Positions 1-4,496 of a stretch of DNA of 5,229 nt are shown in pieces. Where the stretch lies: the NCBI GenBank assembly GCA_027038775.1, contig JALWGP010000066.1, positions 1 to 5,229 of the forward strand. The letters are read 5' to 3'. The number at the start of each line of letters is the position of its first letter. Position 1 is the stretch's first letter. The notes beneath the pieces are model-generated. The model was not told where the DNA came from, did no database searches, and saw only the letters and a list, made by a program, of their open reading frames with translations. Both the position numbers and the translations under genes were made by a program. The stretch comes from Sedimenticola sp. (GTDB lineage Bacteria; Pseudomonadota; Gammaproteobacteria; Chromatiales; Chromatiaceae).

Positions 1-1
1 C

Positions 2-253
2 ACCGAGCGCTGCATGCCGGGGGTGCTGGTGCTCCACGAAGGAGTGTGGCTGGACCTGGACGAGCACGGCATCGACCGTGCGGGGAACCCCGATTTTCTG
101 ACCCTGGACGAACCCAGCCCCGCCGGCGCCTTCGCCTACAACACCGTGTTGTGCAACATCGCCAAGACCGACCTCGAGCATCGCCCCGGCTGGGACAAGC
201 TGGCCACCGCCCGTTCCCACGTTTTCCGCCGCGAACACCGGCGTGAACTCTGA
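2..253 (+). CDS. DMSO-reductase-family molybdopterin oxidoreductase, catalytic subunit (C-terminal fragment)
   Basis: This is the last 83 residues of a gene that enters from the left edge; no start is visible. The fragment begins TERCMPGVLVLHEGVW and continues with GIDRAGNPDFLT and NTVLCNIAK. This matches the end of the molybdopterin-dinucleotide-binding domain that closes DmsA-like enzymes, where a PGV...W stretch is followed by GID..GN..LT and a final strand. The family carries a bis-molybdopterin guanine dinucleotide cofactor and usually an N-terminal [4Fe-4S] cluster; both would lie outside the window. About 28 mostly polar residues (TDLEHRPGWDK to RREL) follow the usual last strand. A four-cluster subunit gene starts 20 bp downstream and a TorD chaperone gene follows it, which supports the family call. 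The substrate cannot be assigned. A Tat signal, if present, would be at the missing N terminus. Confidence 0.85.
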   Translation, partial: TERCMPGVLVLHEGVWLDLDEHGIDRAGNPDFLTLDEPSPAGAFAYNTVLCNIAKTDLEHRPGWDKLATARSHVFRREHRREL

Positions 254-260
254 CGCGCCC

Positions 261-267
261 GGAGGAG
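261..267 (+). promoter_or_regulatory. Shine-Dalgarno of the iron-sulfur subunit gene
   Basis: GGAGGAG lies 6 nt before the ATG at 274, inside the 20-bp gap after the molybdopterin subunit stop. It is the strongest ribosome binding site in the window and fixes the start of the iron-sulfur subunit. Confidence 0.85.
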
Positions 268-273
268 AGAACC

Positions 274-951
274 ATGGCTGAGAGAAAGGCTGTAAAGAAA
301 GACATCAAGAGGATCCGCGAGGCGGTGAAACGCAGGAAGCGCGTCACCTATACGCCGGTGAAGCCCGACATGCAGCTGGGTTTCATCCACAACAACGTGG
401 ACTGCATCGGCTGCCGCGCCTGCGAGATCGCCTGCAAGGACAAGAACGGGCTGCCTCCCGGCCCCCGATTCCGGCGCGTCCAGTACATCGAGGGCGGCAT
501 CTATCCCGAGGTGTTCGCCTACAAGGTCAACATGTCGTGCAACCACTGCGCGGAACCGGCCTGTCTGCCCACCTGCCCCACCGGCGCCATCTTCAAGCGC
601 AAGAAGGACGGTATCGTCGACATCGACTCCACGCTTTGCATCGGCTGTCGCCGCTGCGAAGCGGCCTGCCCCTTCGGCGCGCCCCAGTTCGACCCGGAAG
701 AGAACATCGTCAAGAAGTGCAACATGTGCGTGGACGAGATCGAAGCCGGCCGCAAGCCCTACTGTGTCATGGCCTGCATGATCCGGGTGCTGGATATCGG
801 CCCCATCGACCAGATCTGGGAGGGCAAGTACCAGACGGTGGCCATCGGCCCTCACGACCAGGTGGTGCGGCAGGTGAAGAACATGGCCAACATCGAACTC
901 ACCAAGCCCTCCATCGGCTTCGTGGCGCACAGCAAGGGCAAGGTCGAATGA
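274..951 (+). CDS. DmsB-like four-[4Fe-4S] electron-transfer subunit
   Basis: This 225-residue protein is the electron-transfer partner of the molybdopterin subunit upstream. It has 16 cysteines in four ferredoxin motifs: C44/47/50/54, C89/92/97/101, C122/125/128/132 and C149/152/164/168. The spacing and the surrounding CNHCAEPAC, CIGCRRCEAACPFGAPQ and DIGPID stretches match DmsB-type subunits, so all four [4Fe-4S] sites look intact. The last motif reads CM rather than the more usual CP. The length is close to DmsB (about 205 residues) plus a 33-residue N-terminal extension that is strongly basic (13 Lys/Arg). No signal peptide is seen, so it is either cytoplasmic or exported together with the catalytic subunit. 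The start is set by a GGAGGAG site at 261-267. Its stop overlaps the start of the chaperone gene (ATGA at 948-951). PhsB-, TtrB- and ArxB-type subunits are related; DmsB-like is the closest fit by eye. Confidence 0.92.
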   Translation: MAERKAVKKDIKRIREAVKRRKRVTYTPVKPDMQLGFIHNNVDCIGCRACEIACKDKNGLPPGPRFRRVQYIEGGIYPEVFAYKVNMSCNHCAEPACLPTCPTGAIFKRKKDGIVDIDSTLCIGCRRCEAACPFGAPQFDPEENIVKKCNMCVDEIEAGRKPYCVMACMIRVLDIGPIDQIWEGKYQTVAIGPHDQVVRQVKNMANIELTKPSIGFVAHSKGKVE

Positions 952-1718
952 ACGCGGCCAGCCAGGAGCATTCTCCCGACAGCGAGCTTCTGCCCCGCTT
1001 CCTGGACCGGGTGAGCGAGGACCTCCGGATTCTCGCGCGCCTGCATGACCGGGAGCCGGACGACGCATTGGTGCAGGAGCTGAGGGCCATCGATTTTCCC
1101 GGCTCGCTCACCCTGCCACTGGATGACGGGGCGGGGCGGGAAGCCTGCATGATCATGGCGCACGCCCTGGAAATGCTGCCGGACAAGATAGGCCAATCGG
1201 TTCTGGACGAACTGGCCGCCGATTACGCCAGCATCTACCTGAACCACGGGGTGGGCGCCTCGCCGCAGGAGTCGGTGTGGACCGACGAGGACGGACTCAT
1301 CTGCCAGGACAGCATGTTCCAGGTTCGCCAGTGGTACCAGGCGCACGGCCTGGAGGTGCCGGACTGGCGCAAGCGGCCCGACGACCATCTGGTCTACCAG
1401 CTCCAGTTCGTGGCGCATCTCCTCATGGAGAAGGAAACCGAGGAGGCGCTGCAACAGGCCGCCACCTTCCTGGACGAGCACCTGCTGCGCTGGCTCGACC
1501 CATTCGCCCTCCGGGTGGCCGGCCGCTGCGCGACACCCTGGTTTGCCGGCGCCGCGACTCTCACCGCAGCGTATATGGAATCGTTGCGGGACATACTGGC
1601 GGAAATCCTGCAACAACCGCGCCCCACGCCGGAGGAGATCGAAGCGCGCATGAAGCCGAAACAACCGGTGGAGGAGGTACCGGTGGCCTTCATGCCCGGC
1701 ATGGGGCCGGTGGTATGA
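948..1718 (+). CDS. TorD-family molybdoenzyme maturation chaperone
   Basis: This 256-residue, probably all-helical cytoplasmic protein belongs to the TorD/DmsD/NarJ family. These chaperones bind the apo catalytic subunit (often its Tat signal), aid cofactor insertion and hold back export until folding is complete. Visible family features are DYASIYLNHG at 92-101, SPQESVW at 105-111, the PDDHLVYQLQFVAHLL stretch at 144-159, and FLDEHLLRWLDPF at 174-186. It is a little longer than TorD itself (about 200 residues): there is an acidic N-terminal stretch and a proline-rich tail of about 33 residues (from P224) ending GMGPVV. The ATG at 948 overlaps the preceding TGA as ATGA, which suggests translational coupling, with a weak AAGG at 940-943. 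The frame is open further upstream, but that part lies inside the iron-sulfur subunit gene. The expected client is the molybdopterin subunit at the left edge. Confidence 0.92.
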   Translation: MNAASQEHSPDSELLPRFLDRVSEDLRILARLHDREPDDALVQELRAIDFPGSLTLPLDDGAGREACMIMAHALEMLPDKIGQSVLDELAADYASIYLNHGVGASPQESVWTDEDGLICQDSMFQVRQWYQAHGLEVPDWRKRPDDHLVYQLQFVAHLLMEKETEEALQQAATFLDEHLLRWLDPFALRVAGRCATPWFAGAATLTAAYMESLRDILAEILQQPRPTPEEIEARMKPKQPVEEVPVAFMPGMGPVV

Positions 1719-1729
1719 GTGGACTACTC

Positions 1730-1734
1730 AGGAG
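1730..1734 (+). promoter_or_regulatory. Shine-Dalgarno supporting a GTG start for the cytochrome c gene
   Basis: AGGAG lies 6 nt before the GTG at 1741. It decides in favour of this GTG. From there the protein begins with a normal short signal peptide (MTNK, a hydrophobic stretch, then VLA), and no in-frame ATG gives a sensible signal sequence. Confidence 0.75.
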
Positions 1735-1740
1735 AAGACC

Positions 1741-2124
1741 GTGACGAACAAACCGATTCTGCAACCCCTGGGCATCGCCCTCACCCTCTCTCTGTGCACC
1801 ACCCCGGTGCTGGCCGGAGACGCGGCCGCCGGCAAGGCCCTTTATGACGGCAAGGGGGCCTGTGCCAGCTGCCACGGTGCGAATGGTGCTGGCGACGGGC
1901 CCGCCGCGGCGGCACTGAATCCGAAACCGGCCAGTTTTGCTGCCGGCACTTTCCGCCTGGACACGGATGGCGATGGCAAAACGGGCACCGATGCCGACCT
2001 GGCCAACGTGATCAGGAACGGCGCCGGCAAATATGGTGGCAATGCCGCAATGCCCGCAAGGGGCGATTTCTCCGATGCGGACATCGCCAATCTCATTGCC
2101 TACATCCGTTCGCTGAAAAAATAG
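1741..2124 (+). CDS. Periplasmic monohaem class I cytochrome c
   Basis: This 127-residue precursor has a Sec signal peptide at about residues 1-25 (cleavage probably after VLA25), leaving a mature protein of about 102 residues. One haem is attached at C41-A-S-C44-H45, with H45 as proximal ligand; M104 in AAMPARG is the likely sixth ligand. The C-terminal helix DADIANLIAYIRSLKK is typical of class I cytochromes c. It would carry single electrons in the periplasm. Its place behind the molybdoenzyme genes suggests it is donor or acceptor for that enzyme (inference). An aspartate-rich stretch, DTDGDGKTGTDAD at 74-86, resembles a calcium-binding loop. Translation starts at GTG with AGGAG 6 nt upstream. 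The gap from the chaperone stop is 22 bp, and the next gene begins 7 bp after this stop, so it sits inside the operon. Confidence 0.93.
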   Translation: MTNKPILQPLGIALTLSLCTTPVLAGDAAAGKALYDGKGACASCHGANGAGDGPAAAALNPKPASFAAGTFRLDTDGDGKTGTDADLANVIRNGAGKYGGNAAMPARGDFSDADIANLIAYIRSLKK

Positions 2125-2131
2125 CAGGGCC

Positions 2132-3229
2132 ATGCGCGGGGTCTCCACCAGCCTGGAAGGCTGTGTCGATCAGGCATTGAAGCTGCCCGGGATCGCGGAG
2201 GAGGCCTGCGTCCACGCCCGCTTCCACGCCGCCGGCTGCCAGGCCTGCGTGGAGGTCTGTCCCCGGGGCGCCTGGCAGCTGGAGGAGGATTGCCTGGGCC
2301 TGGACATCGAAGCCTGCGACGGTTGCGGCCTCTGCATTCCGGCCTGCCCAACCGGGGCGCTCCACCTGGAGCTGCCCTGGCAGATCAGGAGCCTGGGCAG
2401 CAACCTGGTGATCCTCTTCGCCTGTGACCGCAGCGGGGTGGAAAACCGTGAGGGCGTGATTCCCTGCCTCCACGCACTGGGGTTGCGGCAACTGCTGCTG
2501 ATCCATGCCGCGGGGATCCGTTATCTGCTGAGCTGCAGCGACGACTGCGGCCATTGTGACCGGCAGCCGCCCGCGGAAGGGACGCTGGAGGAACGGCTGG
2601 AACAGGCCAACCGCCTGCTCACCGAGCGCAACCAACCTCCCCTGCGGTTGCTGCAGCGTTCGGCGAAAGCCTGGCTGAAGCTGCACGCCGGCGACGAGGT
2701 GATCCCCCGGGGCACGCGCCTGAGCCGCCGAGACTTCCTGCGGGGCGCCGGCACGCAGCTGAATCGCCAGCTGGCGGTCCTCGCTCCCCTCAACCGCCCG
2801 GAGAGCCGCACCCTGCCGCCGGGAGAACTCCTGCCGGAAGGACCGGAGGGACCGCTGCATTGGCCCTGGCTTCCCCGGTTCGACCCGCAACGCTGCAACG
2901 GCTGCGACGCCTGTGCGCGGCTCTGCCCCACCGGTGCCCTGCAGCTGGTGGAAGAGACCGGGGAGGACCGGGATCCCCCTTCCCTGGCCTACCGGGTGGA
3001 TCCGGCTCCCTGCACCGGTTGCAACCTGTGCAGCGAAACCTGCGACCAGGAGGCGATCCGTGTGGTGGCAGAGGCCACCGGGAAAGCCACGGGGATCAGG
3101 TTGCGTTCGGAACGCTGCCGGGCCTGCGGTAATCCTTTCCACGAGCCGGTTGATCGGGAACCGGTCGCCTTGTGCCGTATCTGCCGGGAACGGGACTTCT
3201 CACGCCTGTTGTTCCAGGTGCTTGACTGA
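2132..3229 (+). CDS. Multidomain 4Fe-4S protein: ferredoxin/MvhD-like N-terminal half fused to a NapF-like C-terminal half
   Basis: This 365-residue protein has no N-terminal signal peptide. In order: (a) a two-cluster ferredoxin with one atypical motif, C26-x9-C36-x2-C39-x3-C43P, and one classical motif, C62/65/68/72P; (b) residues about 90-160, with FACDRSG, IPCLHALG and SCSDDCGHC (C98, C112, C135, C139, C142), resembling the MvhD-type hydrogenase iron-sulfur domain; (c) a twin-arginine-like SRRDFLRG at 198-205; (d) a second two-cluster ferredoxin, C255/258/261/265P and C294/297/300/304; (e) a zinc-ribbon-like pair of knuckles, C329-x2-C332 and C348-x2-C351. Parts c and d resemble NapF, a cytoplasmic ferredoxin with an SRR motif near its start. 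The likely role is cytoplasmic electron delivery or cluster maintenance for the molybdoenzyme, but this is inference from context. The start codon follows the cytochrome stop by 7 bp with only a weak AGGG close to it. The gene call is firm; the subdomain assignments are by eye. Confidence 0.85.
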   Translation: MRGVSTSLEGCVDQALKLPGIAEEACVHARFHAAGCQACVEVCPRGAWQLEEDCLGLDIEACDGCGLCIPACPTGALHLELPWQIRSLGSNLVILFACDRSGVENREGVIPCLHALGLRQLLLIHAAGIRYLLSCSDDCGHCDRQPPAEGTLEERLEQANRLLTERNQPPLRLLQRSAKAWLKLHAGDEVIPRGTRLSRRDFLRGAGTQLNRQLAVLAPLNRPESRTLPPGELLPEGPEGPLHWPWLPRFDPQRCNGCDACARLCPTGALQLVEETGEDRDPPSLAYRVDPAPCTGCNLCSETCDQEAIRVVAEATGKATGIRLRSERCRACGNPFHEPVDREPVALCRICRERDFSRLLFQVLD

Positions 3230-3233
3230 TCCC

Positions 3234-3257
3234 CTGGGAAGCCCGGCAATTTCCCAG
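3234..3257. repeat. Inverted repeat just after the ferredoxin gene
   Basis: CTGGGAA (3234-3240) and TTCCCAG (3251-3257) are perfect 7-bp inverted copies with a 10-nt spacer, and a G-T pair can extend the stem by one. It starts 4 nt after the ferredoxin stop, so it could weaken or end transcription of the upstream operon. No run of T follows, so a canonical intrinsic terminator is not supported. Its right arm contains the proposed -35 element of the next gene. Confidence 0.5.
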
Positions 3258-3279
3258 CCCGGCCTGCCTGTATTATAGT
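3251..3279 (+). promoter_or_regulatory. Candidate sigma-70 promoter for the 88-residue protein gene
   Basis: A -35-like TTCCCA (3251-3256, 4 of 6 matches to TTGACA) is separated by 17 bp from a -10-like TATAGT (3274-3279, 5 of 6 matches to TATAAT). This is a rare AT-rich patch in GC-rich sequence, in the only real gap on the plus strand. Transcription would begin near 3286, giving a leader of about 24 nt before the ATG at 3310. Confidence 0.5.
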
Positions 3280-3294
3280 GAGAACAGGGTAGGC
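3262..3294. repeat. Imperfect dyad around the -10 element
   Basis: GCCTGCCTG (3262-3270) can pair with CAGGGTAGGC (3285-3294) if one G-T pair and one bulged G are allowed. The 14-nt centre carries the TATTATAGT sequence of the proposed promoter. It could be an operator, or part of a stem in read-through transcripts. Confidence 0.35.
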
Positions 3295-3309
3295 AAGAAT
3301 CTCACCACC

Positions 3310-3576
3310 ATGCACCAGCAACTCACCAGGCTGATCGGCAAGCGGTTTCGTTATCGTGGACAGGTGTGGATCATCGTGGAGGTGATGCGGGAGGAGGATG
3401 CATTGGTGATCGTGCCGGAGCAGGCCGCTCGCGAGCGACACATCCAGGCCGACCAGTACGGCAACGCCACCCGCCGCTGTGGCAGTTGCATCACGCTGCC
3501 GCTCAGCGACCCGGAGGATCCCGACAGTTACTCGCCGGAGGTGATGGAGCTACTGGCGGGCAGCCTCGCCGAGTAA
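3310..3576 (+). CDS. Small conserved-looking protein of unknown function (88 residues)
   Basis: I do not recognise a named family. The protein is soluble, with no signal peptide or membrane segment. Residues 10-35 ([17 protein letters not shown], then ALVIV) alternate hydrophobic and charged residues like the strands of a small beta-barrel. [12 protein letters not shown] stretch at 46-56 follows, then one CxxC pair (C57, C60), then an acidic tail (DPEDPDS) leading to a short C-terminal helix (PEVMELLAG). Support as a real gene comes from its promoter-like upstream region, start right after the gap and protein-like composition. No good Shine-Dalgarno is visible (the nearest AGG is about 16 nt upstream), which lowers confidence in the exact start. 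Its 3' end overlaps the end of kdsB by 27 bp on the opposite strand. Confidence 0.7.
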   Translation: MHQQLTRLIGKRFRYRGQVWIIVEVMREEDALVIVPEQAARERHIQADQYGNATRRCGSCITLPLSDPEDPDSYSPEVMELLAGSLAE

Positions 3577-4317
3577 CCGCTCCACCCGCTCCAGGTCCTC
3601 CGGTGTATCCACCCCGGCGGGCGGCACCTCCGCGGCCAGGGAGACGTGGATGCGACGCCCATGCCAGAGCACCCGCAGCTGTTCCAGCGACTCCTGGCGT
3701 TCCATGGGGGCGGGCGGCCAGGCGACATATTCCCGCACGAACCCGGCCCGGTAGGCGTAGAGCCCCACGTGCCGCAAGTGGGAGCGGACCACCTCCGGTG
3801 ATGGCTCTCTTCCCCAGGCCATCTCCTCCCGCTCCCAGGGGATGGGCGCCCGGCTGAAATAGAGCGCATACCCCTTGCCATCCAGCACCACCTTGACCAC
3901 GGCGGGATCGAACAGCTGTTCCGGGCTCTCGAGATGGGCCGCCAGGGTGGCCACTTCGGCCAGGCGGTGAGTCTCCAGATCCTCCGCCACCTGCACCAGC
4001 AGCGAGGGGGGCATCAGGGGCTCGTCTCCCTGCAGGTTCACCACGATCTCCTCCTCCGGCCAGCCCATCACCTCGATCACCTCGGCGATGCGCTCGGTGC
4101 CGCTGGCATGGCCTGGATCGGTCATGCAGACCCGGGCACCGAAGGCGTCCGCCGCCCGGGCGATGCGCTCGTCGTCCGTGGCCACCACCACCTCCAGGGG
4201 ATCGGCGGCCATGGCCCGTTCCCAGACATGCTGCAACATCGGCTTGCCGGCCAACTCCCGCAACGGCTTGCCGGGCAGGCGGCTGGAAGCGTACCGGGCT
4301 GGAATGACGATGCGCAT
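3550..4317 (-). CDS. kdsB: 3-deoxy-manno-octulosonate cytidylyltransferase (CMP-Kdo synthetase)
   Basis: KdsB transfers CMP from CTP to Kdo in the cytoplasm, making the CMP-Kdo that WaaA adds to lipid A. The 255-residue product is close to the E. coli length (248). Family signatures are clear: the nucleotide-binding [15 protein letters not shown] at 5-19, [10 protein letters not shown] at 44-53, SGTER at 72-76, the metal-binding LQGDEP at 95-100 (D98), [12 protein letters not shown] at 150-161, and GVDTPEDL at 235-242 (D237, the second metal-binding position). The ATG at 4317 is chosen because the family begins right before the IPARYAS motif; the open frame further upstream only covers the neighbouring gene out of frame. 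The start overlaps the stop of the zinc-ribbon gene (TGATG), so translation is probably coupled. There is no terminator between its TAG stop and the convergent gene, which it overlaps. Confidence 0.97.
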   Translation of the reverse strand: MRIVIPARYASSRLPGKPLRELAGKPMLQHVWERAMAADPLEVVVATDDERIARAADAFGARVCMTDPGHASGTERIAEVIEVMGWPEEEIVVNLQGDEPLMPPSLLVQVAEDLETHRLAEVATLAAHLESPEQLFDPAVVKVVLDGKGYALYFSRAPIPWEREEMAWGREPSPEVVRSHLRHVGLYAYRAGFVREYVAWPPAPMERQESLEQLRVLWHGRRIHVSLAAEVPPAGVDTPEDLERVERLLGEAARQ

Positions 4318-4496
4318 CAGGCGTACTCGTCCGCTTCCAGTTGCCGCGCCTCCTCCTCCAGCATCACCGGGATGTCGTCGCGGATGGGATAGGCCAGGCG
4401 GCACGCCTTGCAGACCAGCTCCTGGCGCTCCTTGTCGTAGATGAGCTTGCCCTTGCACACCGGGCAGACCAGGATATCAAGCAGTTTCTTGTCCAT
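4317..4496 (-). CDS. ycaR: Trm112-like zinc-ribbon protein (YcaR/UPF0434 type)
   Basis: This is a 59-residue protein beginning [16 protein letters not shown]. Two zinc-binding knuckles are visible, C11-P-V-C14 and C29-K-A-C32, followed by the family's [11 protein letters not shown] stretch at 36-46 and an acidic tail. The size and sequence match the short YcaR proteins found between lpxK and kdsB in Gammaproteobacteria. Its molecular role there is not well defined; the eukaryotic relative Trm112 is a methyltransferase-activating partner. GAGGA lies 9 nt before the start (4506-4510, minus strand), within the end of lpxK. The gene overlaps lpxK by 20 bp and shares one base with kdsB (TGATG), so the three are almost certainly co-transcribed. 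Confidence 0.94.
   Translation of the reverse strand: MDKKLLDILVCPVCKGKLIYDKERQELVCKACRLAYPIRDDIPVMLEEEARQLEADEYA

Noticed and set aside
537..947. Upstream in-frame extension of the chaperone gene
   Set aside because: It overlaps the cluster motifs of the iron-sulfur subunit in another frame and gives Arg/His/Pro-rich sequence unlike TorD proteins. The ATGA overlap at 948 is a much better start.
136..1068. A 310-residue open frame on the minus strand
   Set aside because: It runs antisense to the molybdopterin, iron-sulfur and chaperone genes, all of which carry clear family motifs. Its composition is low-complexity Ala/Gly/Arg/Asp, typical of GC-rich shadow frames.
852..1664. A 270-residue minus-strand frame opposite the chaperone gene
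   Set aside because: No domain is recognisable, and the plus strand encodes a clear TorD-family protein.
948..1718. Assigning the operon to DMSO, thiosulfate, selenate, perchlorate or arsenic metabolism
   Set aside because: Only the last 83 residues of the catalytic subunit are visible, without active-site residues. The B subunit and chaperone do not discriminate between substrates.
2093..3142. A 349-residue open frame on the minus strand
   Set aside because: It lies opposite the cysteine-motif-rich ferredoxin gene and shows no recognisable domain; its length is explained by high GC content.
3230..3260. Intrinsic terminator for the redox operon
   Set aside because: The perfect 7-bp stem is in the right place, but there is no T-run after it, so it is listed only as an inverted repeat.
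4318..4458. Upstream in-frame extension of kdsB
   Set aside because: It would cover the zinc-ribbon gene out of frame and add Gly/Pro/Arg-rich residues absent from KdsB proteins, which begin just before IPARYAS.
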